A stretch of DNA of 64,000 nt from 66-474 sp035688305 (GTDB lineage: Bacteria; Pseudomonadota; Gammaproteobacteria; Xanthomonadales; Rhodanobacteraceae). The notes below the pieces were generated by a model. That model had not been told where the DNA came from. It was given only the letters and a program-made list of their open reading frames with translations, and did no database searches. Location of the stretch: the NCBI GenBank assembly GCA_035688305.1, contig DASSNC010000111.1, positions 5,239 to 69,238 on the forward strand, read 5' to 3'. Shown one piece after another: positions 43,909 to 54,600 of this stretch; position 1 is the first letter of the stretch; each line of letters begins with the position of its first letter. Position numbers and translations under genes: made by a program.

Positions 43909-46900
43909 TTATGGAGAGTCTGACGGCCTGATCGCGAATCGCACCTTCTCTTCATGGCTTGCATTCTTGGATCGACGTGCCGTCGCAGCAGTAAATTCTC
44001 GGACCCCAATAAGCGCCTCCAGTTGAGTCCGGCCGGTTGCGTTCAAAACGATGGCCGCCCCTTCTCCCCAGAGGCAATCGCCGTGCGTTTGGCCATCAGG
44101 CGCTCCGTCTCGCCAGCAATAGGCAGTTGCTACGATCGCCCCGGTGGTGTCTGCCCACGTAGAGGAGCCGTCATCTGCAATTCGCCAGTTGAGGCTCGCG
44201 GTAAGGGAGGGATCGAGAGTCAGCTCGAAGTTAGGAAGCGACCCCAAACCCTCACGTTCGACGCGGCAAACAGGGATCCACGCTCTGGTTTCAGGTCCGC
44301 CGTTAAGTCCCGCGGGCGCTGAAACGGGTAGGCCATCATACAGAAAGCGAGGATCGATACGAGCAGGAAGTCTCGTTCCGAATAAGCGCATCCGTGTCCA
44401 TTCATAGGTAGTGAAAGCGTCTCTTCCGTGAAAATGAGACACCCCCGCGAGGATTGTGTCTGGGCCGAGATCCACATCACTCAAGTCCTCTTCCACCGCC
44501 GCCAGCCAGTCTTCCTCGTCCACCCTGAATCCGGGCATCGTCGGTCGGTGGACAAATTCGGGCCTAATATCCATCTTAGTCCGCAGTGGGACTTGGGACT
44601 CGCCGAGGGCCCAAACCAATTGATCGATCTCGTCGGCACTGATTCGGCCTGCCCGTTCTAGTTCTCCGGCGATCCGTCGTAGGGCCCTTAGCGCCCCGAC
44701 CACATGGGGGTATCGAAACGTCAATCGGAAGCCTAGTTTTGACATCTCCCGCTCTAATCCATCGAGACCTGGCTGCCCGAACGCCTCTAATCCACCCCAA
44801 CTTTCGATCAGATCTTGGACTCTGCGCCGAATGTGACCCGTCGAAACACCAGCGGCCTCGGCAAGCCGGCTGACGAGATGATCGACGGGAGCGCTCCAAG
44901 CCGCGACATCCGATACAGCGGGCGGCCCGAAAGGTCGTCGGCGAAGAGAGTTAGCCCTAACGACCGGTTGTAGGGGCGGGAGAGCCAAACTGTAGAAAAC
45001 TGGGGTCGGAGCGACTTGGCGCCCGACATCCAATCCCCACTTCATGGTCAATGCTTTCGCAAGCGAACGCACTACGATGTCGTCGTGATCAACAAGCGCA
45101 ACAACGCGGGTCTCCAGCACCCCCCGGAGTTTCGTTCTACCCCACGCGCGGGCGAGACGAAGGCCCTCAATCACCTCTTCCGCGGCACCCGAAAGCATTG
45201 ATTCGATCAGTGTCGTTAGCGCATCTTCATCGATGTCTGCCAAGGCGGAAAGGCCTCGTTCCGCGTGCCATCTGAGTTCGGGAATGGGAAGCGCTAAAAG
45301 TTGGTGAAATAGCTTCGCAGTTAAAGCTGAGTCTGTATCAACATCGATCATCTCGATGTCTTTACCAAGTCGGTAGTCGCGTGTGCAAGGCAATTGCTCC
45401 TCCACTGACTCCCACATTGCCTGCCAATTCGGGGCAGTCGTGAGCACCGGCCAGATGTCATCGATATCCCACAGAAGCGAGTTAGTCATCTCTTCTCCAG
45501 CTGCCAGCGCCGATGCGAAGTTCGCGTAAGCATCTGCGTGGACAGCGGCCCCATCCAACTTCAATCGGGCCTGGAAGTAACGTCGACGACCACCGCCCAT
45601 CGTCCAGGACCAGCTTGCACTACGATCCTCAGCAATCACATAACCGTTGACCAGGCGAGCAGCCACATCGTTGCGGCCAACGGCCAATGCTCTATCCACC
45701 AAGCTGAATCGAGCGCGGTTATCCTGGCTTATGCGGGCATGTCGATCGAACAAAGCAAGCGCTACATCAATATCGGCCGTTGGAATCAGCCTGATGAATG
45801 CCTTCGTCGCGTCATAGTCAACGGATCCGTCTGTCGCCACTTCGTCGAGCCGAGCCGTGAGGCTCGTTATGTCGGCAACATCGTCATAACGTGTTGGAGA
45901 GTCTCCGCCGCTTCTGCGCAGCGTCGGCTCGCCGGCGAGCCTTGCCATGCCCGCGCGGATGCCTCCTGAAGGCACTCCACGCTTCTCAACCTCTAGCGCC
46001 AGTGTGTCGAGAAGCGAATGCCTGACGTCCATCTGCGAATGGATCTCGATATTCATTTGCAGAATATTGGCTATAACATCGACTTCCGCAGGTGCCGCGA
46101 CGCCCATGGCTTCGCGAATGAACCACCCTTCTGACTCACTGCGGTAATACGCTGCCCTATGGAAGGGCAGGCAGAGCGAAACCCAGGTCTCGACACAAGC
46201 CCTGAGGCGCCGTGGATCTCGCTTGACCAAGCCGATCATCAAGGCATCCACGACGTCCGGTAATTCAATCAGATCGGCGTTGTTGAGAGCCAGTGCCGTG
46301 CTGATGCCAAGCTTCGCGTTATCCAACATCGCCTCTACGATGATCTCGTGAGCGATTCGGCCAGCTGCGTCTCTACCTTCTGTTAGCGTCATGCCGACGG
46401 CTTGCCGAGCAAGCGTGCGTACACGCGCGAATCGCCCGACCGGATCGATACGATTAGCCTCGCGCAGGAGTGCTATCCAGAAGGCATACTGCGGATCCTT
46501 TTTCGCTTGAACGGCATAACCGAGTGTTTCAGCTCTGCCTTCCGCTAACAACGCTCGTGCACGATCTTTGCGTCCGATTTGCGCGAATGCAACAGCCAAG
46601 CGAGCTGTACTCGAAAGAAACTCGCTCGGAGTATTCTCGTCCCGACGTTCCAGCAATCCGCTTAAGCGCCGCTCCGCATCATCGACATTCCCACCTAACT
46701 GTGCCATCGTGCAGGCGATCACACTCTCGAGGGGGACGAAGCGATTTCGTTCTGTCGGGCTATCGGCAAGGACTTGATCGATCTCATTTACTGCCATTGC
46801 GAACTCATTCAGTCCCAATCTAGCTGCCGACTCCAAAAGGGACCGCACCACCTCCGATGCCGCGGAAGTCAGCTGGCTGGTAGCGAAGAACTCGCCTGCC

Positions 46901-49900
46901 TCTTGGGCACGCGTTCGGCACACGTAACGCATGAACCGCGCGCATTCTTGCGCAATTTCACCGTGAGCTATCGATGCTGCAGCATTTCGACTACGCGCAG
47001 CTAGCTGCCCTGCGAGCTCGCTGAACTGTTGCAACGGTCTCAGCTGAGGCTTGCCCGATTGCGGAGCGGTGGCAACCGACAAGCTGAGCAAGGTCGCCAG
47101 TTCTGAGTATTCCATCACTGCTCGCGTAACGTGCTTGACCGACTCGTAGTTGATGGAATCATCAAGCTCGGAAATCGCGGGTGGCGCAAGCCCTTGGAAA
47201 AGAGATCGCGCATTAGTCAGCAGATTTCTATGGGCAATCTTAAGGGCAACCTTTCTCCTCAGCCAATCTGAGGTTTCCGAAAGCGCCCGTACATCTGTCG
47301 TGGCCTGCTCAATTAATGCTGTCGCATCTGCTGTCCTCCCGCGGGTCAATAGATGTGCAGCCGCCCAAAGGCGCAAGAACACGTGTGCACCGGGCTCCAA
47401 GCGGAAATCGGCGATTATTGTGCCTACATCAACTGCCGAATCGAATGCCAAGGCTGCCATTGCGGCACGTTTTCGTAGCAGATTCCCGAGGTCGTTCGGG
47501 TCCTGAAATGGATGATTGTCACGCCCGGCGACCTCGACGATACGGTCAATCCCGGACAAGATCTCAGTCGGCGTCCTAAAATGGATTGCCTGCTCAACCC
47601 AATTCTCAAGCTCGCTACGTTGGGAAACCGGACCTCCGGTGGACCCGTCGTCACTTCCCAGGTCGTGCAATGGTTCGATGCGCTCGAAGAGAGATCTTGC
47701 TCGATCCAAGTTTCCCTCGGCCAACCACGCAGCCACCACGGCGTATCCGTTACCGCCTACCTCCTCAATGAATGCCTCCGCATCATCAACGTCGCCAGTT
47801 GCAATCAAGGCCTCGACCGTATCATCCGACTGCTCAATGGCCGAAAATCGACGAGTCAACTCGTCCGACGAAAAGATCAAACGGAAGGCTGCTGTTGGAT
47901 CCCGCACCTCCTTCAAAGAATTGAAGGCCAGCCTGATATCGTCCTGAATGCTACCCACCGATCGGCCGGCTAGAAACTGCTCGCGAAAGAGCGCCGGAGT
48001 CGCGAGTACTAGCGCCTCTTGATGCGCTCCAGAGCGCAACAGATAGCGCAATTGCAGATACCGTTGAGGCGAATCATCGCCTGCGCTTACCGCGATTTCC
48101 GCCAATCGTCGGTATAGCTGTGTTGAGTATTCAGGATCTGGCACTCCATAACGCAATCTGGGTATGCGGGCCACAAACAGCCGAAAACTGTTGTGAAAGA
48201 CCGACCAGCCACGCCCATTACTGATGAGGAGATGGCGAACGTTGCGCCAGGCGCGATCTATGGCGTCGATGGAGTAGAACTGTTCGAGCTGGCCCAGATC
48301 CAATGGAGCCTCTGATCTAGCGATGAGCCCGAGAATGTCCATGATCTCTTGGTCATCGTCCAACCCGCGCAATGCGGATGTGTACAACGCCTCGACGTCT
48401 CCCGAGTATTCGAACCCTCCATCCAGAATACTCGCCCGTTCCACCTCGTCCTTGGCAGCGAGCAGCGCTTCGATCAGGTAGTGAGTCGCAAGCGGATGAC
48501 CTTGCGCCAACTCGCGTAAGCGCGTCCTCGAGATGGTCTCTGGAAGCCCCATAGCATCCGCCATTGCGGAAATTGCACCCTGAGACAGAGGGGCGATTTC
48601 CACATGGCGTCTTGGCAAACCCGATTGGTCTCGAACAGAAGGTGGAATGCCGGGCAGATCTACGCGCTGGGTCCCCAGAAGGAACACAACGCCATCGGGA
48701 ATCGAGGCCGGAAGTGGCAATTCCGAAAGAAATGACCGCTCGGGGCGCTCCTCTCGAGGTACATGATCCAATCCATCGACGACAATAAGCGTTCGAGTAC
48801 CAGTTTCTTGGAACCGCGTACCCGCTGCGCTAAGCAATGCTTCGAGTTCCTCCCGCCTTTCTTGAGGTGACTCCCGCCGGAACCGAAGACCGCGCAGACC
48901 GGTTCGTCGTAGCCCTACGATCAGGTCCTCTTGAAAGTCGGCTGCCTCTGCGCGGCCTATCCCTTGGGCAGCTCCAGGCACGAAAGCCAGGTACCTGACC
49001 ACAACAAGCCGAGGCTCCGATTCGAATGCAATCTGCAGCAAAGTGGACTTGCCGGAACCAGGAGGCCCGACTAATGACACATATCCCGATGTGCTTCCAT
49101 TCAATGCAAGCCTAAGTTGCTCCTCCGTAGCCGGATTGCGCTGTACGGCAGCGCCAACGGGAAACTGGTGGCGATGCAGGGTCTCGACATCGAGCCAGCC
49201 CATTTCTCGCAGGAATGCTTCTCTGGTCCATCGATCCTGCTCGGGAACGCGAGCAACAAGAGTTGGCAAGCGCTGCGCTATCCGATCTACTTGCGGCTGT
49301 GAGAGATCGGTTATGCCAAATCGAGTGGCGAAATCTGGATCTCCGCCATGGACGAGTTCGAAATGGCGCAGAAACTCCTCGAATCCAGCATCGTCGAGGC
49401 TCGACTTCCCAAGTAGATGTTCGACAAATGAGCCCCAACGAGATACTTTCCACTCCGCCAACGTCCATGAAGGGTGTGCCCTCCAGTCTTCGACGAACTG
49501 TCGCGTCGTTCCACCATCATCAGTTAGCCGATCATTTTCCGACGGAATATCCGATACAACGACGCGAATTCTTACCGTCTGACCCGGGCAACTTTCCCGT
49601 AGCTGCTGCCAAGCGAGAACTAATCCAGATAGCAAACCGTCGCTCCCGGTCAAGAGCGAACTGATCCGAAACGCGGAGGGGTTCCGTGCAGTCTTGAATT
49701 GGTGTCCCACCACTTCGTCGTCATACCCCAACACGACGTCGTCGGCGATTCCGGCACATCGATCTGCGAGGCCCACCCAGCGCAGGTCTCCGCCGTCCAA
49801 CCCGCGGTAGATGGCCGCGGCCGCAGCTTCGTACTGGCGGGTGTATCCGCGCTGTGCCCGTCTCTCACCCTCTCCCGGAGCAGTTGTTCGGGTAGCAGAA

Positions 49901-49950
49901 GCTTCAGGTGAGGGTTCGGGATCTAGGGCAGGGGAAGCGGGGACACTCAT
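43909..49950 (-). CDS. Giant nuclease-like/STAND NTPase, Avs-like defence candidate
   Basis: The 2013-residue protein has three parts. Residues 36-200 look like a Cap4/DUF4297-type PD-(D/E)xK nuclease: YTRQYEAAAAAIYRGL, Asp70/Asp71 in IADDVVLG, and the Q-x-K strand VVGHQFKTAR with Lys86. Residues 280-600 form a STAND/P-loop NTPase (Walker A GPPGSGKS at 295-302, Walker B LIVVDGLDHV at about 388-397, sensor-like FLLGTQRVDL). About 1400 residues of helical TPR-like repeats follow, with a beta-rich tail. This order matches antiviral Avs proteins that detect a phage protein through their repeats and then activate the nuclease. The exact family is not certain. It is convergent with the recombinase module. 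Confidence 0.7.
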   Translation of the reverse strand: MSVPASPALDPEPSPEASATRTTAPGEGERRAQRGYTRQYEAAAAAIYRGLDGGDLRWVGLADRCAGIADDVVLGYDDEVVGHQFKTARNPSAFRISSLLTGSDGLLSGLVLAWQQLRESCPGQTVRIRVVVSDIPSENDRLTDDGGTTRQFVEDWRAHPSWTLAEWKVSRWGSFVEHLLGKSSLDDAGFEEFLRHFELVHGGDPDFATRFGITDLSQPQVDRIAQRLPTLVARVPEQDRWTREAFLREMGWLDVETLHRHQFPVGAAVQRNPATEEQLRLALNGSTSGYVSLVGPPGSGKSTLLQIAFESEPRLVVVRYLAFVPGAAQGIGRAEAADFQEDLIVGLRRTGLRGLRFRRESPQERREELEALLSAAGTRFQETGTRTLIVVDGLDHVPREERPERSFLSELPLPASIPDGVVFLLGTQRVDLPGIPPSVRDQSGLPRRHVEIAPLSQGAISAMADAMGLPETISRTRLRELAQGHPLATHYLIEALLAAKDEVERASILDGGFEYSGDVEALYTSALRGLDDDQEIMDILGLIARSEAPLDLGQLEQFYSIDAIDRAWRNVRHLLISNGRGWSVFHNSFRLFVARIPRLRYGVPDPEYSTQLYRRLAEIAVSAGDDSPQRYLQLRYLLRSGAHQEALVLATPALFREQFLAGRSVGSIQDDIRLAFNSLKEVRDPTAAFRLIFSSDELTRRFSAIEQSDDTVEALIATGDVDDAEAFIEEVGGNGYAVVAAWLAEGNLDRARSLFERIEPLHDLGSDDGSTGGPVSQRSELENWVEQAIHFRTPTEILSGIDRIVEVAGRDNHPFQDPNDLGNLLRKRAAMAALAFDSAVDVGTIIADFRLEPGAHVFLRLWAAAHLLTRGRTADATALIEQATTDVRALSETSDWLRRKVALKIAHRNLLTNARSLFQGLAPPAISELDDSINYESVKHVTRAVMEYSELATLLSLSVATAPQSGKPQLRPLQQFSELAGQLAARSRNAAASIAHGEIAQECARFMRYVCRTRAQEAGEFFATSQLTSAASEVVRSLLESAARLGLNEFAMAVNEIDQVLADSPTERNRFVPLESVIACTMAQLGGNVDDAERRLSGLLERRDENTPSEFLSSTARLAVAFAQIGRKDRARALLAEGRAETLGYAVQAKKDPQYAFWIALLREANRIDPVGRFARVRTLARQAVGMTLTEGRDAAGRIAHEIIVEAMLDNAKLGISTALALNNADLIELPDVVDALMIGLVKRDPRRLRACVETWVSLCLPFHRAAYYRSESEGWFIREAMGVAAPAEVDVIANILQMNIEIHSQMDVRHSLLDTLALEVEKRGVPSGGIRAGMARLAGEPTLRRSGGDSPTRYDDVADITSLTARLDEVATDGSVDYDATKAFIRLIPTADIDVALALFDRHARISQDNRARFSLVDRALAVGRNDVAARLVNGYVIAEDRSASWSWTMGGGRRRYFQARLKLDGAAVHADAYANFASALAAGEEMTNSLLWDIDDIWPVLTTAPNWQAMWESVEEQLPCTRDYRLGKDIEMIDVDTDSALTAKLFHQLLALPIPELRWHAERGLSALADIDEDALTTLIESMLSGAAEEVIEGLRLARAWGRTKLRGVLETRVVALVDHDDIVVRSLAKALTMKWGLDVGRQVAPTPVFYSLALPPLQPVVRANSLRRRPFGPPAVSDVAAWSAPVDHLVSRLAEAAGVSTGHIRRRVQDLIESWGGLEAFGQPGLDGLEREMSKLGFRLTFRYPHVVGALRALRRIAGELERAGRISADEIDQLVWALGESQVPLRTKMDIRPEFVHRPTMPGFRVDEEDWLAAVEEDLSDVDLGPDTILAGVSHFHGRDAFTTYEWTRMRLFGTRLPARIDPRFLYDGLPVSAPAGLNGGPETRAWIPVCRVEREGLGSLPNFELTLDPSLTASLNWRIADDGSSTWADTTGAIVATAYCWRDGAPDGQTHGDCLWGEGAAIVLNATGRTQLEALIGVREFTAATARRSKNASHEEKVRFAIRPSDSP

Positions 49951-50121
49951 CGGTTCATGATAGTGAATGGCCTTCGATGCCGCTGGAATGGGCCCGGAGT
50001 CGGAAATTGGGTCGGCGGCAACAAGGCAACGCCACCGCAGATCGGCTTGGACGTGCAGAAGGCCAAGCGCAAAGAATTTTGGAGCAAGTCCGGCAACCGA
50101 CCCATCGACTCTACGGCTAAC

Positions 50122-51639
50122 TTACGTCTCGGAATTCGAAACTGCCGCCGCGTCGGTATCTTGGGGCCATTCAAGGCAGCTCCGGATGTTAAATCCGCCC
50201 GTTGAGCCGTACTTCGTCACATCGGCGGGAAGATGATCCGTCAGATATCGGTGAACACGGCGAACAATGGCTGCATCAAAGCTCAGGATGCCCAGGGGGA
50301 TCGGGAATCCGCGGCCATCGTTAATTGGCGCGTGAACAACCACGGCGGCAACTCTGCGCGGAATCAGGAGGACTTCGAGCGAGCTTGGAATCGCCCCAGT
50401 ATTTGGCCTGCAGAAGATTGTGGGAGCGGCTTTAGTCAGCCGCCGCTGAGGTTTTCCTTCATCAATCAAGATGGGGCTGCGCTCCATCTTTCTGCCAGTG
50501 GCGTCTACATCAACGCCTTCCTTCGTGAGCGTTTCGAGAAGCTCCAGGAAGGATCGCGAAGCACCCCATGCTGACTGCTTCGGCACGACCCACAAGAAAA
50601 CGTCATCATTGCTAAGCGCAGGTTCGTTTGCGTAGCCGATAGCCGTTGTAATTCGTACGATGTTCTCGGGTTGATACAGCGCTCCAGCGATGCCAACGGT
50701 GGGCCTATTGCTGCGCAACTCACCGGCGCGACCGGCCAATTCCTTGAAGTAACGAAGCGATGCAAAACCAGAGCGATTCACATACTCCTTTAGGTACTCG
50801 GGCGCGATATTCGTCAGGACGTCGAGCGCATTGACATCCTCCGGCGTCTTTACGGTTCGAAGATTCTCCAGAAACTCCGCCACACCATGGACGACTCGGT
50901 CTCGATCGGCAAGTTCGTGCCCTGTTCTCCACTTCTCCAGAAGCGCTTCAGGTTCGCTAGGCCTCCGAACTGAGGCCATGGCAACAAACGGGACGACTGC
51001 TGAGAATCGGTCGCCGGCGACTACGTCATCCACTGAGTACAAGGACCTCTTTAGTTGATCCACCGCCTCCCTGTCCCTGCGACTTGAAATCTCTCCATAG
51101 AATCTGCGAAAGGACTCAGGAACGTGCCTCGAAGCGTTGGCGACCAGGTCCGGATCTCGAATCGCAAGCTCAGGTAGCGATCTTTCAAATTCGGATTGGT
51201 GCTCCCGATCGCAGGGCGCAAGAGAGAGTAAATCGAATCCAACTCTTTCTGTTTTTTTAGCGACGTCGTAGATCTGAGGCTTGTCGCTCGCCTTAAAGAG
51301 GGCGTTGCCGGCATCCGTCAGCCAAATGCGTCCTTCGGAGCGAGATATATAGGCTCGGGCTTCGGCATCACGTATGACGTACGCCATTTCATTGGCGTTG
51401 AAGCCAAAGAAGCTTGCAGCAGTTTCCTCTGGCATGCCGTCGGCAGAATGCAATAGTCGCAGCAAGAACTCGGTTGTTAGCGAAACCTCGCCAACTTCGG
51501 CCACTTTGTGCCGCACCACGAACTGTCTGGCCGGAAGTTGCACGTCGAAAATTCCGACGGGAACCCGAACGTCGATCGATTCAGGTTCGGCTCCAATTGC
51601 TGCCTTGCGCAATGAAAGCACGCGACGAGCCCCGCTCAT
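50122..51639 (-). CDS. Unknown 505-residue protein coupled to the NERD-kinase-helicase
   Basis: The start overlaps the helicase-gene stop by ATGA, so the two are made together. Residues 50-115 look like a winged-helix domain (TTEFLLRLLHSADGMPEETAASFF... GRIWLTDAGNALF). The rest is mixed alpha/beta with no motif I recognise; there is no HxK(x)4D motif, so it is not a PLD nuclease. The C-terminal region (FPIPLGILSFDAAIVRRVHRYLTDHLP) is predicted globular. Its strict linkage implies a joint function with the helicase. The sequence stays clear of frameshifts. Confidence 0.75.
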   Translation of the reverse strand: MSGARRVLSLRKAAIGAEPESIDVRVPVGIFDVQLPARQFVVRHKVAEVGEVSLTTEFLLRLLHSADGMPEETAASFFGFNANEMAYVIRDAEARAYISRSEGRIWLTDAGNALFKASDKPQIYDVAKKTERVGFDLLSLAPCDREHQSEFERSLPELAIRDPDLVANASRHVPESFRRFYGEISSRRDREAVDQLKRSLYSVDDVVAGDRFSAVVPFVAMASVRRPSEPEALLEKWRTGHELADRDRVVHGVAEFLENLRTVKTPEDVNALDVLTNIAPEYLKEYVNRSGFASLRYFKELAGRAGELRSNRPTVGIAGALYQPENIVRITTAIGYANEPALSNDDVFLWVVPKQSAWGASRSFLELLETLTKEGVDVDATGRKMERSPILIDEGKPQRRLTKAAPTIFCRPNTGAIPSSLEVLLIPRRVAAVVVHAPINDGRGFPIPLGILSFDAAIVRRVHRYLTDHLPADVTKYGSTGGFNIRSCLEWPQDTDAAAVSNSET

Positions 51640-54600
51640 ACGTCACCTTCCTTCCGCTTGACCCTGCCAGTGACCTTCTCTTTTCCCTTCCTCGACGATT
51701 TTGGTGAAGCCAGAAGCTCGGAGGCGTCCAGGCGCATGGCGTCACCGCCTTTGACCTCTTCGTCGAAGCCGGCCGAAACAGCACCAAGCGGAGACCCTTC
51801 TCTCCATGCTGCCTTTGCGCCCACGATGACAAGACGATCCATCGCTCGACTCAGGGCGACATTGATTCGATTCTTCTTCGCCAGGAAGCCGGGCTGTATT
51901 GTAGGCGCCCCGCGGTCCTTGATCCCATCTGCGTTGTTTCGAACCAGCGACAGAATCACAATGAGGTTTTCTTTGCCTTGGTAGCTGTCGATAGTGTCAA
52001 CCTTGATCGCGCGCCTGAATACCTCTGGAAGGCTCTCGGATTGGAGTTTCCGTCTCACGAGTTCAAGCTGCGCCGCATACGCGCAGATCACGCCGATCGC
52101 CTCCACGCCATCCGGCAGAGTCTTAATCCAGCTCAAGAATGGCTCGTGTTCGGACCAGCGCTTAAGCAGCCAGACGATCACATCCGCTTCGGCGGCATTG
52201 TGTAAACTCCCACGCCTTATACTTCCGGCCCTTTGGTAAGCGCTCGCACCCATGGCGTCCGTACTCACCCACACGAGTGGAACCGCCAGTTCAGGCGGCA
52301 GGGCCCCCGGAGGAATTTCTGGCTTGGTCCGTTCGTGTTGCAGAGCTCGGTCGTAGAACGAGTTGGAGACCAACCTGCCGATCGGCGGAAGCATCCGATA
52401 CTGCTTCTTTAACGTATGCCCCCCATGTTTGCCGTATGTGGATTCGAACGCGCGCTCGAAATCGCTCTTAACCACTTCGGCTGCCGAAATCTTCAACTCA
52501 AGCGCGAGAGCATCCACGACATCTGGAGAATGCTGGGGTTCGAGTTGCGCGTGGTCGCCTACTAGCACGACCCATTTCCCCGCTTGTATTGGAACCGCCA
52601 GCTCGCTCGGAGTGCAGCGCGCCGCCTCATCCACGATCACGAGATCAAAGGTTGTCTTCGTCAGCCCCAAGGAAGAACGGCCAAGGCCTACGCATGTACC
52701 CGAGACTACTTGCCGGGTGCCGGCTAGAAAAGTCTCGTAGCTCCTCTGCCATGTAGAGACAGTTCCGACGATGTCCCGCCCGAGCTCTGCGATGTTTCGC
52801 AGCCGCTCAACCCTATGAGCAGTTTCATTCGAAAGCCTTGAGAAGAAGAGGGAGGTGACCATGTTCTCGACCTCGCTCGATTCAACTTCTGACAGGTCGC
52901 AATCAATACCACGATCTAGAAGGCGCTGCTGCACAGTTGCCTTCAATGAGTTGACTCGGACTGTTTCGCTGTTTGCCTCGACCAACTCGGAAACGCGGGC
53001 CAGTATCGGCCGGATTGTGTCCTCGAAGAACATCACGGTCTCGCATTCGGTTTCACTCAGTCCAAGATATCTCGCAACGACACCCATCCTTAATTCGCGG
53101 GTCGCGACGAAGTCATCCTTATAAGCTCGTTCAACGGCAGCGGCGTGGTATGGCCTCAACGACTCGGAAATCTGGCCCTCAGCGCCAACCCGAATCATGC
53201 TTAGCGAGTCGCGGTCCTTTCCGAACAAGTTCAATACGGCCTCGGCCGCGTTGTTGACAGCTTCATGCGATTGACTGGCAACTAGCACGTTCCTCGCGAG
53301 CCCATGAGTCAGCGCGTAGTGCACCAGTGCGCCAATGAAGCGCGTCTTTCCTGTCCCTGGGGGGCCCTGCAACAAGCCCAACGGCCGATGCGCGACGATT
53401 CCTTTGAATGCGGCCACCTGCGTCGGATTGAGCTTATAGCGCTGCACCAGCAGGTCTTCTTCCACCTCAATGGTGATGTTGTAGGGCCGCTTGCCTGTGG
53501 CAGGGTAAAAAGCGTCGAGCAACTCAGGAGCAACGGAGTTTTTGGTGAGAATTCGAGTTGTTGCCTCCTCGCGGCGCTGCCAGCTCGTGTTCTCCATACG
53601 ACTTTGGAACCGGAGGCGGTCGCCATCTCGAACGATGGGGCCTCGAGAGCCGTCGACGTAACCGTGAATGGCCAAAGCGTCTGCAGATGTCTTCTGAACG
53701 TCGAGGGCCCCGATCTTGCGCCAGATGCCGTTATTGTCGAGTCGCTCAACTGCGACCACGTCCTTTCGGTCGAAATCCAGGTTGCCGACCGACAGCTGAA
53801 TCGGTAATACGTGAAGACGCGCTTGCGAGCGATATGTACTGTCGCCTAAGGCAAGAACCTCCGTCTTGAGCTCGCCCTCGATCCGAATCGAACGCTCCCA
53901 CAACAGTGGCACATCCAAACTACCCCTTGCTCCACCTTCGCCGGCTGCTTGCTCTCGCTCTACAAGCTCGTCCTCCTTTGCTTCGATGCTGGCGACTTGA
54001 GACAGTTCCTGCTCGCTCTCTTCCTTTATCTGAGGTGGTGGCGCGCCCAGTGCAGCCGCAACCTCAGGGAGTTGGAGGATCGACGAAATAGCCCCCAATT
54101 GACTCAATCCGCTTTCAATCACGAGATTCGCGCGGAATCCGCAGATCTTCTGCTTCGCGAGCCAAGATGCCTGCGCTTGTTCAAGCTTGTTGCGCCACGC
54201 CTTCGAGGGCGCTCCGGTAGCGCCCAATTCGACCGAAAGCTCCTCGACTGCGCCAACGATTTTGAGTCGCCTGTCGCTTTTCACAATCCAAAACTGCCCT
54301 TCGTCAGGAAGCATCGGGCCAGATTCAGTGCGAGGAATGGAGATGGTGAAACTCGGCAGATCACTTTCAGTAGGCGGTTTCGCAGCGACTTCGAGAGCCT
54401 CGCGTAGCGGTAACAATGTACCGTTCGCTGGAGGTCCCATGCGACATTCTTCGATGGCCCTTTCGATTCGTCGAGCGACTTCCGCATTGATGTCTAGCCT
54501 CGCCAGAAGTTCCTCTGCGATTTTTGTCACTGCGTAGCGATCGCGCTCGAATCGCCCACCCGAAGCGGGTGAATAGGCTCGAGATCGACGAGATCCGTCT

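Noticed and set aside
50122..51639. PLD-type nuclease partner as in Mokosh type I
   Set aside because: No HxK(x)4D motif exists in the 505-residue protein.
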